From assembly GCF_044068515.1 (NCBI RefSeq), contig NZ_JBIPKI010000011.1, positions 1 through 53,300 of the forward strand: a stretch of DNA of 53,300 bases, in the 5' to 3' direction. The notes beneath the pieces were generated by a model that searched no databases, had not been told where the DNA came from, and saw nothing but the letters and a program-made list of their open reading frames with translations. The stretch comes from Desulfurivibrio sp044068515 (GTDB lineage Bacteria > Desulfobacterota > Desulfobulbia > Desulfobulbales > Desulfurivibrionaceae). Below are positions 24,746 to 34,301 of the stretch, piece after piece; the stretch's first letter is position 1, and the number at the start of each line of letters is the position of its first letter. The position numbers and the translations under genes were made by a program.

Positions 24746-27127
24746 ATGAAATCAGTATGTGCGTTGATGGGTCTGTGGCTGGTTTTCCTCATGGTTGGTT
24801 GCCAATCATCATCTTCTTCGGAGCCGGTGACGATGGTCAAGGTAGGAGCGGTCCTGCCGCTGGATGGTCCATGGTCTTCGTGGGGAGAAAATGCCAAAGT
24901 AGCGCTGGATCTCGCGGTGGAATCGGCAAACGATTATTTGCAGGATGATAATCTGCAACTGGAACTCGTGGTGGAGAACAGCCACAGCGATGCCGGAAGT
25001 GCTTTGGTTGCCCTGCAGTCGCTCCACGCCAAGGGTGTGCGTGCGGTTGTCGGCCCCATGAACAGCGACGAAGCGGCGGCAATGGTTGGTTACGCCAATG
25101 CAAATGGCATGTTGCTCGTGAGCCCGTCCAGCACCGCCGCTTCCCTTGCTCTTCCGGACAATCTGTTCAGATTGGTGCCAAATGACATCAATCAGGTTGA
25201 GGCGCTCAGCGCTCTGGTGGAAAGCCAGAACTTCACCCGCCTGCTTCCGGTTTATGTCGATGATCCTTATGGCAGAGACTTTGAGCAGCTAATGCACGCC
25301 AATTCCAGTGGCATTGAAGTGCTTGACGCCATCAAGTATGAAGTACAAACAACTGATTTCGCGCCGGTGGTCGGCAGTATCACATCGGCAGCTGCCGAGC
25401 TGGATCCTGAAACCACCGCCATCCTGTTCATTGGTCGTGATTCCGACGCCGTCAAAATATTCTCCAGCGCCGGCATTTCCAGTCCGCTTGCCGACTTCAA
25501 GTGGTTTGCTACCGATTCGATTATTCGTGAAGCAACGATTTTAAACTCGGCGGAAGCCAAAGCCTTTGCCGCAAAAGTAAATCTCGAAGGATACACCTTT
25601 TCATCGGAAGCAACTACCCCCGTCGTTTCCACCATGATGGTTACCGGAATGATGGCGGCCAAGCTGGGCACGACGCCATCACCTGCCACTTTGGGGGTTT
25701 GGGATGCCCTCTGGTATATCACGGAAGCCTATCGCCTGAATCCCAAGGCTGGCATGGCCGAATTGATCGAAAACTTCAAATCCGTAGTCAATAAAAGTGG
25801 CAACTTTTCCTCGCAAATGACCCAACTGGATGACAATGGTGATATGGTGCCAGTCCGGTACGCCCGCTTTGCGGTTGAAGAGGGGAGTAGCGGCATACGC
25901 TGGAACCTCAAGGGAATGTTCATCAAAAGCATTAATGTGGGGACGTTGATTATTCCGGCTACCGCAATTCCCACGCATGCAACAGGGGATGCTGTCATTG
26001 GGGTGCTTCTGCCGCTGACCGGTGCCAGTGCCGAAGCCGGTTGGGGCGCAGAGCAAGCGATCAACCTGGCGCTTAAACACGCCAACGACTATTATCAGAA
26101 GTCCTTGGGGGTCAACATTGATTTCAAGGTGGAAGTGCGTGACACGGCCGGCAATCCCGCCACTGCTCTTGAACAGTTGCAAGCTTTACACGCTCTTGGC
26201 ATCGAGTTGGTCATCGGCCCGATCTACAGCGGCGAACTGGCCGCCGTGCGTGCCTACGCCCAGGCAAACAACATCGTCATTATCAGCACCACCAGCACTG
26301 CACCATCCCTGGCCAGATCCGATGACCGGATCATGCGCCTTACACCGGATGACACACGTCAGGCCAAAGCCCTATCACGCCTGATAACGGCTCAGAACAA
26401 GCAGAATGTCGTGCTGATATATCGTAATGATACCTACGGCCAGGATTTCTTGACAGCATTCACTGAAATATTCGAAGGGAGTGTTGTCGATAGCTACAGC
26501 TATGAACCTGATGCAGCCAATTTTTCCCCTGTTCTCGATCAGGCCTCAGCCAAGCTGGGAGAGATAGCAGCCCCCGCCACCACCGCAGTACTAGTTGTCG
26601 GTCTCGATGAAGTCACCTTACTGCTGGAACAGGTCCAAACAGGACCATTGACGGAGGTACGGTGGTACGGTACCGACGGCATCAGCCAAACCCGAACATT
26701 GCTCGAGTCGCCCGTTGCGGTGGCCATAGCGGAAAAGACCCAACTGACCTGCTCGATCTTTGACGTTGCGGCGCTGACTTACTTCTTTCCAACCCAGCAT
26801 GTCCTCGAATCAAAGCTGGCTCCGCTGCTGGGCGGAGCTTCAACCTGGAACGAAATCAGCGCCTACGATGCGCTGTGGATCAGTGCCAGTGCTTTCGCCA
26901 TGACTGGTCCCACTGCCGCTTCCGATGAGCTCTGGGCGTATCTCAATAATCTCTCGTTTATCTCAGGCATTAACGGTTACATATTCAACGAATATCATGA
27001 CCAGACAATCAGCCTCTTTACTTTTTATACCCCCAGGGAGACCGGCAGCGGACCGGTCTGGGCAGCGACCGCCTACTATCGCGACTATTTTGTTGCCTCT
27101 GACAATCTTGAGATCATAGGTGAATAG
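24746..27127 (+). CDS. Tandem LivJ-like (Peripla_BP_6) ligand-binding lipoprotein
   Basis: Lipoprotein of 793 aa with lipobox MVGC near residue 19, followed by two complete type I periplasmic-binding domains of the branched-chain amino acid type. Domain 1 (about 28-385) begins VKVGAVLPLDGPWSSWGENA; domain 2 (about 410-785) begins VIGVLLPLTGASAEAGWGAE. Both keep the GP(M/I)xSxE and S(P)SSTAASLA / STTSTAPSLA binding segments. Single-domain receptors are the norm. There is no cognate ABC permease nearby. The two copies have diverged, so they may bind different ligands. Confidence 0.88.
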   Translation: MKSVCALMGLWLVFLMVGCQSSSSSEPVTMVKVGAVLPLDGPWSSWGENAKVALDLAVESANDYLQDDNLQLELVVENSHSDAGSALVALQSLHAKGVRAVVGPMNSDEAAAMVGYANANGMLLVSPSSTAASLALPDNLFRLVPNDINQVEALSALVESQNFTRLLPVYVDDPYGRDFEQLMHANSSGIEVLDAIKYEVQTTDFAPVVGSITSAAAELDPETTAILFIGRDSDAVKIFSSAGISSPLADFKWFATDSIIREATILNSAEAKAFAAKVNLEGYTFSSEATTPVVSTMMVTGMMAAKLGTTPSPATLGVWDALWYITEAYRLNPKAGMAELIENFKSVVNKSGNFSSQMTQLDDNGDMVPVRYARFAVEEGSSGIRWNLKGMFIKSINVGTLIIPATAIPTHATGDAVIGVLLPLTGASAEAGWGAEQAINLALKHANDYYQKSLGVNIDFKVEVRDTAGNPATALEQLQALHALGIELVIGPIYSGELAAVRAYAQANNIVIISTTSTAPSLARSDDRIMRLTPDDTRQAKALSRLITAQNKQNVVLIYRNDTYGQDFLTAFTEIFEGSVVDSYSYEPDAANFSPVLDQASAKLGEIAAPATTAVLVVGLDEVTLLLEQVQTGPLTEVRWYGTDGISQTRTLLESPVAVAIAEKTQLTCSIFDVAALTYFFPTQHVLESKLAPLLGGASTWNEISAYDALWISASAFAMTGPTAASDELWAYLNNLSFISGINGYIFNEYHDQTISLFTFYTPRETGSGPVWAATAYYRDYFVASDNLEIIGE

Positions 27128-27300
27128 TCGGAAGCGGCCCTGTTTCGATACATTAAGGAATTCACGTGAAGATTGAAGTAGTTTTGATGGAAGAGAAGAC
27201 CGATGATCGCTAAGAACAGTATCTGCTTCATCCCGAGACCTGGTTTTTCGGATCTCACCTGTAGCGATGAGATGTGAGCAAAAGCGAAAATGGAAAAAAC
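27128..27300. other. Short intergenic stretch
   Basis: These 173 bases separate the LivJ-like gene from the oligopeptidase reading frame. No gene, hairpin or clear promoter is seen. Confidence 0.4.
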
Positions 27301-29446
27301 ATGACCCACCATGGCACTAAAATTTTCATGAAGTTTCCGGCAATTCTGCTTTTTCTGGTCTTCCTCACGGCCTGTTCGTCAGGTGATTCACCCTTTGCGG
27401 AAACAACCCCACTGACTGCTGAGGCGGTGGGGCAAACTCCGCCGGTTGCAGAAAAACGGCTCTATGATGTGTACGCGCCAGGCGGCACACGATTGGATGA
27501 ATATTACTGGCTGCGCGATGACACGCGCCAAGACCCCCAGATGCTTTCCTACCTGAATGCAGAGAACGCCTATACCGATGCGGTTATGGCTTTGCTGGCC
27601 GGTTTTAAGGATGAGCTCTACGAGGAAATGGTTGGACGGCTGCAGCAGGATGAAGCCTCTGTGCCGTACCTCTACAAGGACTACTGGTACTACAGCCGTT
27701 ATGAAGAGGGGAAAGATTATCAGATTCATGCGCGCCGCAAAGGGAGCATGGACGCTCCTGAAGAGATCGTGCTCGACATCAACGAGCTTGCCCAAGGCTA
27801 CAGTTATTACAGTATAGATTACTTCAAATTAAGCCCGGATCAGAAGCTGCTTGCCTTTGTCGAAGACAGCGTCGGCCGCCGCCAGTATAAGCTGCGCATC
27901 AAGAACCTGGAAACCGGAGCCATCAGCGACACCGGAGTTTCCGGCATATCCCACTCGATCGCCTGGGCAGCAGACAATGCCACCATTTTCTATATCTGGA
28001 ACGATCCGGAGACATTGCTGAGCACCAAGGTGAAATCTCACACCATCAACACCGACGCTGCCACCAATCGGCATGTATGTCGGTCTGACCCGTTCGGAAG
28101 AGTACATTTGCATTTATAGTACCAGCACCCAGTCTGACGAACAACGCTGTACAGAGGCAAACAACCCCGGTGGGTTTAATCTGATTGCCGAGCGCGGTCT
28201 CGACTTCAAGTACCAGGCCGACCATCTTGACGAGCGCTGGGTGGTGCACACCAATTGGAATGCCGCAAATTTCAAGCTGATGACCTTTGCCGACGGCATC
28301 TGGAACGGGCGTGAGCAATGGGACGTCTTGGTTCCCCACGATCAGGCGGTGCTGATCACAGGGTTTGAGCTGTTCAATACCTTTATCGCTATTGACGAGC
28401 GTTTCAATGGCCTTACCCGCATCCGGCTGCTTTCCAACGCAGGGGTTGAAACCATTGTTGCCGCAGAAGAACCGGCATATCTTATGGAGCTTAACGTCAA
28501 CCGGCAGCCAGATACCGACTGGGTGCGCTACAGCTATACCTCACTGACAACTCCTACGACCATCTATGAGCTGGACAGCGTCAACAATGAGCTCCGCATG
28601 CTCAAGGAAGCTCCGGTGCTTGGTGGTTTTGACAAACACGATTACGTGACTGAGCGGCAATGGGCCACTGCGCGTGATGGCACACTTGTTCCGGTATCCC
28701 TGGTCTATCGCAAGGGGTTTGTAAAAGATGGCTCCGCCGCACTCTTGCAGTACGGCTACGGTTCATATGGGTTCAGCATGGAGCCCTGGTTTAATGGAAA
28801 CATCATCAGCCTGCTTGATCGCGGCATGGTCTATGCCATTGCCCATATCCGCGGCGGCCAGGAGATGGGTAGACACTGGTATGAGGATGGCAAACTGCTC
28901 GAAAAGAGAAACACCTTCACTGATTTTATCGATGTCACCAATCATCTGGTGGGTCAGGGGTATGCGGCTCCGGATCGGATCGCCGCCATGGGGGGGAGTG
29001 CCGGAGGTCTGTTAATGGGCGCCATCGCCAATATGGCGCCATCAAGTTACCGGGTGATTGTTTCACAGGTGCCCTTCGTTGATATCGTCACCACCATGCT
29101 TGATGAATCCATTCCGCTGACCACCAACGAATTTGACGAGTGGGGTAACCCGCAGGATCCAGTCTACTATGATTACATGCTGAGCTATTCCCCCTACGAC
29201 CAATTGCACGCGGCCTCCTATCCGGCAATGTTTATCGGCACCGGCCTGTGGGACTGGCAGGTACAGTACTGGGAGCCGGCCAAATACGTCGCCCGCCTGC
29301 GCGACCGGCGTAGCGACAACAACCTGCTGGTATTACGTACCCAGATGGAGGCGGGGCACGGAGGGATTTCCGGACGCTTTCAGCGTTATCAGGAAGCAGC
29401 GGAGTATTATTCGTTCATGTTGAATCAACTGGGATTGCAAGAGTAA
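27301..29446 (+). pseudogene. S9A oligopeptidase B-like lipoprotein, frameshifted
   Basis: Read in two frames, this gives a prolyl oligopeptidase-family protein. Frame 1 (27301 to about 28070) has a lipobox (FLTAC) and the start of the propeller (EKRLYDVYAPGGTRLDEYYWLRDD). Frame 2 (about 28073-29446) completes the propeller and has the hydrolase with GGSAGG (nucleophile), DWQVQYWEPAKY (Asp region) and GHGGISGR (His). The frames switch at INTDAATNRH/MYVGLTRSEE. At that point oligopeptidase B normally has an extra VYEEKDE-type strand, suggesting a small deletion rather than a single-base error. Probably inactive unless the break is a sequencing artefact. Confidence 0.8.
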
Positions 29447-29487
29447 ATCGTTAGCGGCATTGTTGCCGGTTGCGCCGTCTCCCCGCC

Positions 29488-29672
29488 GGGTATGACTACA
29501 ATCTTGGTGCCGACATACGTGACAGTGAGTTTCTTGCCATCATTGCAGGCGGCAGCCTGCTGCTCTTGAAATCCCTCTGTCTGAGGATGGCGATGGTGCG
29601 TTTCTCTTCTATCCGGTCTACAGATATGGTCAATATCTGGGAATGGTTTACACGATCAAACTGAAAAATTGA
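29488..29672 (+). pseudogene. Decayed copy of the Cache sensor C terminus
   Basis: Read in two frames this gives YDYNLGADIRDSEFLA and then EIPLSEDGDGAF and YRYGQYLGMVYTIKLKN with a stop. It parallels the end of the intact Cache protein (YDYNPGTAESDRQIL and GRYLGMIYSIKLKTD). It lacks a start and has a frameshift, so it is a fragment. Confidence 0.75.
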
Positions 29673-29768
29673 AATAGGCGTTATCGGCACGGTGATCAGT
29701 AAGGTAGTAACCGGAGTTCAAGTATGAACTACCGTCAGCTTTGAAGCTCCGAAAAAGGTGCGTATTGC

Positions 29769-30713
29769 GTGAGTTTGTCAACTGGAAATAGCGACGGTAA
29801 ATCAACAAGCCTAGACAGCCAGGAATATGCCGATCTAAAAAAATACATTTTCTGGTTGATTGCCACCCTGGCGCCACTAACGGCAATCAACATCGCGATA
29901 GCAATTCTCAGTGACTCGCTGACAATATTCACCATTGCCGTGGAGAACGCGGCCAGTCTGATCCTCCACAGCTTCAATATGGCCGCGGTCATCGTCATCC
30001 AGCGCCGCAACTCCTTCAATTTTCCCTACGGCACAGGAAAACTCGAAAATTTCTCGAGCTTCTTATACTCTATAATTGTCATTCTGATCACCATGGTCAT
30101 CATTAACTCCGCCCTGAATCGTTATCTTCACCCACCCGCCACAATCAACTTAGGGCTGGCTCAAATAACGTTGGTATTGGCAATACTCCGCGCCTGGGTA
30201 ATGGTGGCCTGGGCGTCACGCCTGTGCCGCAGATATTCTGACCATTCTCCGATGACGCACTCATATTACGTCGATCTCAAGCTCACCCTGGTCCTCAACC
30301 TGTCTGTTTCTGCCGGTCTTTTGTTAGGACTCTGGTTATTCTCAGAGGGACAGATTCAGGCGGCAGTGACGGTTGACCTGATCATCGGCCTCTCGGTGGT
30401 GTTGTATATGTTTTATTGTGCCATCGGCCTGCTGGTGAAGAACTTCAAATCGTTGATAGATCTGCCGCTGCCGGAGGGGGATCAGCATAAGATCCTGAAA
30501 GCTCTGGTCGCAGATTTCGATACCTACGAGGGGATCGGCAACTTTTATACTCAGCTCAGTGGCAGCACCCGCTTTGTCCAGATGGAGTTGTATTTCAAAG
30601 AGACAACGACCGTAGAAGAAATTGAAAACCTCCGCATAAGACTTGAAGAGAGGTTGAGGGTACATTTCAGCAAGCTGGTATTCCACCTGATCCCGCTTAT
30701 TCAGAAGCCATAA
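29769..30713 (+). CDS. Divergent cation-diffusion-facilitator family protein
   Basis: Membrane protein of 314 aa with six hydrophobic segments and a cytoplasmic C-terminal domain. The loop NFPYGTGKLENFSSF is typical of CDF (cation efflux) transporters. The metal-ligand positions look unusual: transmembrane segment 2 reads VENAASLI where family members have paired aspartates, and the fifth has HSYYVD rather than a clear HxxxD. It may not transport zinc or iron in the usual way. The start is GTG at 29769 with AAAGGTG upstream. It sits inside the sensory cluster. Confidence 0.78.
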   Translation: MSLSTGNSDGKSTSLDSQEYADLKKYIFWLIATLAPLTAINIAIAILSDSLTIFTIAVENAASLILHSFNMAAVIVIQRRNSFNFPYGTGKLENFSSFLYSIIVILITMVIINSALNRYLHPPATINLGLAQITLVLAILRAWVMVAWASRLCRRYSDHSPMTHSYYVDLKLTLVLNLSVSAGLLLGLWLFSEGQIQAAVTVDLIIGLSVVLYMFYCAIGLLVKNFKSLIDLPLPEGDQHKILKALVADFDTYEGIGNFYTQLSGSTRFVQMELYFKETTTVEEIENLRIRLEERLRVHFSKLVFHLIPLIQKP

Positions 30714-30744
30714 TTGGGCTATTCTCAAGAAAATACCTGACGTT

Positions 30745-30819
30745 TATGACTACAGTCCTGGTGCCGACACAAATGACAGATGGCAAAATATTTTTCGGGC
30801 CGGAAAACCGTTTGAATGA
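30745..30819 (+). pseudogene. Second short fragment of the Cache gene tail
   Basis: An in-frame stretch YDYSPGADTNDRWQNIF, ending in a stop at 30817, repeats the YDY(N/S)xGAD motif of the fragment at 29.5 kb. At DNA level both share a TATGACTACA..TGGTGCCGACA core. It overlaps the start of the phosphatase gene. Confidence 0.55.
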
Positions 30820-32690
30820 AAAAGGATAAGGTACAGATGAAATCCATCAGGGCCAAGATGCTGACCTGGTTTGGTGCAACTCTGGGGATTCTCATGCTCG
30901 TTTTCGGGTTTATCACCTATTCCAACATCAAGGGTACCGTCATCCCGCTGACTCAAGATCTGAGCCAGGAGATTCTAAAAGCCAGATCAGCGGAAGTAGG
31001 CCGACTGATACAGGGCTACCTGAACGAAGTCAAAGTGTTAGTCGGAAGTGATCTTATCCGCTCCGGAAACCTTGAAACCATCGGCCAGGATCTGCTTAAA
31101 AATGCTGAGGAAATCAATCCGGATTTCGAGATGATCCTCTTTGCCGATACCCGTGGAGAATATATCACCAACACAGGTGACAGGGGCAATGTTGCCGACC
31201 GCGACTACTGGGTAAGCATCATGGAAAACGGCGCATCCCATGCCATCAGCGACACCATGATCTCCAAAGCAACCAGCCAGAGCGTTTTTGCCCTGGCCCA
31301 TGCCGTGACCAATGAACAGGGAGAGCGAATCGGCATTGTTGCAGCCACGGTGACCCTTACCACCCTCTCGCAGATCGTACAGTCAATCAATATCGGTCAT
31401 AGCGGGATCAGTTGGATCGTAGACAGCAGTGGCCTGCAGGTGGCGCACCCGGACCCTACGCTTACCATGAAGCTCAACTTTCTGAAATCATCGGCCGCGG
31501 GCTACCAGGGACTGGAAGCGATCGGTGAGAAGATTATCCAGGGTGAGGCCGGACAGGGTCTCTATGTCCGGCCAAACGGCGAACGGTTTATAGCCATCTT
31601 CAACCCCATTCCCAACACCCCCGGCTGGAGCTTCGGCATCGCCATGCTGCACTCCGAATTCATGGAGCGGCCAGAAAAGCTGATCAGCAACATCGCCTGG
31701 CTGATGGTAGCTATGCTTCTGGCCATGCTGCTGGTTATTGCTCTGCTCTCCGGCAAAATCAGCGCCCCGGTCCTGCTTCTTAAAAAAGGTGTCGCTGAGG
31801 CCAGCACTGGGAATCTTGACCACCGGCTGGACATCCACACCGGTGACGAGATCCAGGAGCTTGCCGATGCCTTCAACCGGATGACCGGTGACCTGAAAGA
31901 GCATATCACTCGCCTGACCGAAACTACCGCCGCCAAGGAGCGAATTCAGAGTGAGCTGAAAATAGCCACCGATATTCAGGCAAGCCTGCTGCCCAGAATC
32001 TTCCCCGCCTTTCCCGAACGTCCCGAGTTCGATATTTTCGCCGCCATGGACCCGGCCAAGGAGGTCGGCGGGGACTTTTATGATTTCTTCTTCATTAACC
32101 AAACCAACCTCTGCTTTCTAATCGCCGATGTCTCCGACAAGGGGGTTCCTGCGGCCCTGTACATGATGGTGGCAAAAACCCTTCTCAAGTCTGAAGGGCA
32201 GCGGCTGGGGGAGCCGGACCGCATCCTGGCTGCCGTCAACAACATCCTGGCAGAGGGCAACGACAGTTGCATGTTTGCCACGGTTTTCTGTGCCATCCTC
32301 AACACCGAAAACGGAGAGGTCCGCTTTGCCAACGCCGGACACAACCCGCCGCTGCTTATTGACGCACAGGGCATACACTACCTTGCCATGAAATCCGGAT
32401 TTGTCCTCGGCCCCATGGAAGATACTGTCTATGAAACCGAGCGGCTCGTAATGCAGCCGGGGGACACCCTGTTTCTCTATACCGATGGCGTAACCGAAGC
32501 TGCAAACCTTGAGAACGAACTGTACGGTGAAGCACAATTGCTGAACTCGCTGAAGCAGAAACAGGGAGAGCCGCTTGCATCCATCCTTCAGCTCATCCGG
32601 GCCGAAGTCATGAAACATGCCAATGGCGCAGCGCAATCAGACGATGTTACCATGGTGGCAATAACCTACCGGGGCAGACCGGAAGCTTAG
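30816..32690 (+). CDS. Membrane Cache-HAMP-SpoIIE (PP2C) phosphatase, RsbU-like
   Basis: Signalling phosphatase of 624 aa. Order: N-terminal membrane segment (about 20-40), periplasmic double-Cache sensor (about 45-285), second membrane segment (about 293-313), HAMP, a short coiled coil, then a SpoIIE/PP2C domain from about 390. Metal-binding acidic residues are visible in KEVGGDFYDFF, IADVSDKGVP, LYTDGVTEA and QSDDVTMVA. It should dephosphorylate the STAS antagonist encoded next when the Cache domain binds its ligand. ATG at 30816 or 30837 (AAGG upstream) are both possible. Confidence 0.93.
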   Translation: MKKDKVQMKSIRAKMLTWFGATLGILMLVFGFITYSNIKGTVIPLTQDLSQEILKARSAEVGRLIQGYLNEVKVLVGSDLIRSGNLETIGQDLLKNAEEINPDFEMILFADTRGEYITNTGDRGNVADRDYWVSIMENGASHAISDTMISKATSQSVFALAHAVTNEQGERIGIVAATVTLTTLSQIVQSINIGHSGISWIVDSSGLQVAHPDPTLTMKLNFLKSSAAGYQGLEAIGEKIIQGEAGQGLYVRPNGERFIAIFNPIPNTPGWSFGIAMLHSEFMERPEKLISNIAWLMVAMLLAMLLVIALLSGKISAPVLLLKKGVAEASTGNLDHRLDIHTGDEIQELADAFNRMTGDLKEHITRLTETTAAKERIQSELKIATDIQASLLPRIFPAFPERPEFDIFAAMDPAKEVGGDFYDFFFINQTNLCFLIADVSDKGVPAALYMMVAKTLLKSEGQRLGEPDRILAAVNNILAEGNDSCMFATVFCAILNTENGEVRFANAGHNPPLLIDAQGIHYLAMKSGFVLGPMEDTVYETERLVMQPGDTLFLYTDGVTEAANLENELYGEAQLLNSLKQKQGEPLASILQLIRAEVMKHANGAAQSDDVTMVAITYRGRPEA

Positions 32691-32784
32691 GCTACCACGA
32701 ATCGAGATGTTTCTTGCTGCACGACTGCCCTGCGGATGTTTCATGGCATCACCCGTTCAACATATCCAAAAAATGGAGCGACCA

Positions 32785-33120
32785 ATGAATATTCAGACAA
32801 AAAAGGAAGCAAACGTAACCGTAGCAACGATTACCGGCAGGCTGGATGCCGTTACGACATCTGAGTATGAAAAGAGAATAAATGAGCTGATTGCCCAGGG
32901 GGAAATTGCGTTTATCCTCGATTTCGGGGGTCTCGACTACATCAGCAGCGCCGGGCTGCGAGGGTTGCTTACCACAGCCAAGCAGCTCAAGGCTAAAGGG
33001 GGGCAGGTTCGTTTTGCCAATGTGAAGGGAGCAGTCAAGGAAGTCTTCGATATATCGGGTTTCGGCACGATCTTCCCGATGGATGACTCGGTAGCGGCGT
33101 CTCTGGCGACCTTTTCCTGA
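32785..33120 (+). CDS. STAS anti-sigma factor antagonist
   Basis: STAS-domain protein of 111 aa with the conserved phosphoserine loop DYISSAGLRGLL (Ser 54/55) and the usual ILDFGGL strand. In the RsbV/SpoIIAA scheme, the dephosphorylated form binds the kinase and releases the kinase's target. The ATG at 32785 is preceded by GGAG. It lies between the phosphatase and kinase genes and is surely in the same operon. Confidence 0.95.
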   Translation: MNIQTKKEANVTVATITGRLDAVTTSEYEKRINELIAQGEIAFILDFGGLDYISSAGLRGLLTTAKQLKAKGGQVRFANVKGAVKEVFDISGFGTIFPMDDSVAASLATFS

Positions 33121-33125
33121 ATATC

Positions 33126-33536
33126 ATGAACTTATGCACAATGAAATTTCCGGCTGTCCTGGAAAATCTCGCTTTAGCGACCGAGTTTGTCGAGGAGTGC
33201 GCCAACCGTAGCGGCCTTGACCAGAGAAAAAAATACGCTCTTGCGCTGGTTCTGGAAGAAGCGTTCGTTAATATCTGTAGCTATGCCTACCCTGGCAGCG
33301 CAGGGGACGCCGAAATTTCTTGCGGGGAAGACGGCGGGGTCTTTGTGCTGGAAATTGCGGACAGCGGTAACCCTTTTGACGTTTTGTCCCTCCCCGATCC
33401 GGATACAAAACTGGGCATCATGGAGCGAAAAATCGGTGGACTTGGGGTTCATCTTATCCGCAAATTGTCGGATAGCGTAAGCTACTGTCGGGAAAACGAG
33501 CGGAACGTTTTAAGGATGAAATTCAAGCTCGAATAG
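33126..33536 (+). CDS. RsbW-type serine kinase/anti-sigma factor
   Basis: HATPase protein of 136 aa of the GHKL type: N-box LVLEEAFVNICSYAYPG near residue 45, G1 LEIADSGNPFD near 78 and G2 GGLGVHLIRKLSD near 105. It should phosphorylate the STAS protein and sequester a partner, either a sigma factor or another regulator. No sigma factor gene lies in the window, so the target is elsewhere. It starts 5 bases after the STAS stop. Confidence 0.93.
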   Translation: MNLCTMKFPAVLENLALATEFVEECANRSGLDQRKKYALALVLEEAFVNICSYAYPGSAGDAEISCGEDGGVFVLEIADSGNPFDVLSLPDPDTKLGIMERKIGGLGVHLIRKLSDSVSYCRENERNVLRMKFKLE

Positions 33537-33608
33537 AGCTTTCCAGCTTCGTTCATCCGTAACCTCCTTAACGTAGCAGGGCTGGCTCACCGCGAGGTAA
33601 GAGAGTCA

Positions 33609-34301
33609 TCACGGCAGGTTGCGGACCCGGTCGATCCTGTCGGGAGTCCCGGGATGGGTGGCGAAAAACCCGCCGCCGCCGCCGCTCCCGGCCGTCTGCT
33701 CCAGCCAGGTCAGGGTGCTGACCATCATGCCCTTGCCGTCCAGATTGATCCTGCGCAGGAGTGTAACGCCATGGCTGTCCGCCGCGTACTCCTCGCGACG
33801 TCCGTAAGCCCGAATCGCCAGGTCCCCGGCAATCGGGGTAAACTGGCCGCTACCGGGAAAAATCTGATCCAGCAGAACCGTAGCGATATTCAACCCCGCC
33901 CCCATGGTCTGGGCCGTGGCGGAATGGCCGAGATCATCATGGGCAATCTCGTGGGCCAGGATCGCTTGCAGTTGCTGGTCATTGGCCCGATTCAGCAGTC
34001 CCGTCGTGACAATAAACTGGCCGCTGCCGGCGCTGCCGGCATTAATCTGCGGGTCATCAACCACCACGACCTGGACTTGCCCCGCCGGGATCGGGCGGTT
34101 CATTACCTGGAGCAGGGGGATCATTAGCCTCTGCAACCTCTCCGCCTGGGCTGCTTCGATCCTGGATTGCGTGGCTGTCCCGGTCGGCTGAGGGGCCGGA
34201 GCGGGAGACGTAGGAATTCCGCCAAGTGCTATGCAGCCGGCAAAGCTGGCCAGCAAAAGGCCAATCAGCACAAACTTGATTGCTACTACCGTCTTATTCA
34301 T
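33609..34301 (-). CDS. M48-family metallopeptidase lipoprotein
   Basis: Zinc peptidase of 230 aa with lipobox SFAGC (Cys 23) and HEIAH at residues 117-121. A downstream RREEYAADSHG supplies the third zinc ligand, typical of the BepA/YcaL/LoiP-like periplasmic M48 proteases that degrade misassembled outer-membrane proteins. The ATG at 34299-34301 has GGGGGA 7 bases upstream. A longer frame upstream lacks a signal and is rejected. It converges on the sensory cluster. Confidence 0.92.
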   Translation of the reverse strand: MNKTVVAIKFVLIGLLLASFAGCIALGGIPTSPAPAPQPTGTATQSRIEAAQAERLQRLMIPLLQVMNRPIPAGQVQVVVVDDPQINAGSAGSGQFIVTTGLLNRANDQQLQAILAHEIAHDDLGHSATAQTMGAGLNIATVLLDQIFPGSGQFTPIAGDLAIRAYGRREEYAADSHGVTLLRRINLDGKGMMVSTLTWLEQTAGSGGGGGFFATHPGTPDRIDRVRNLP

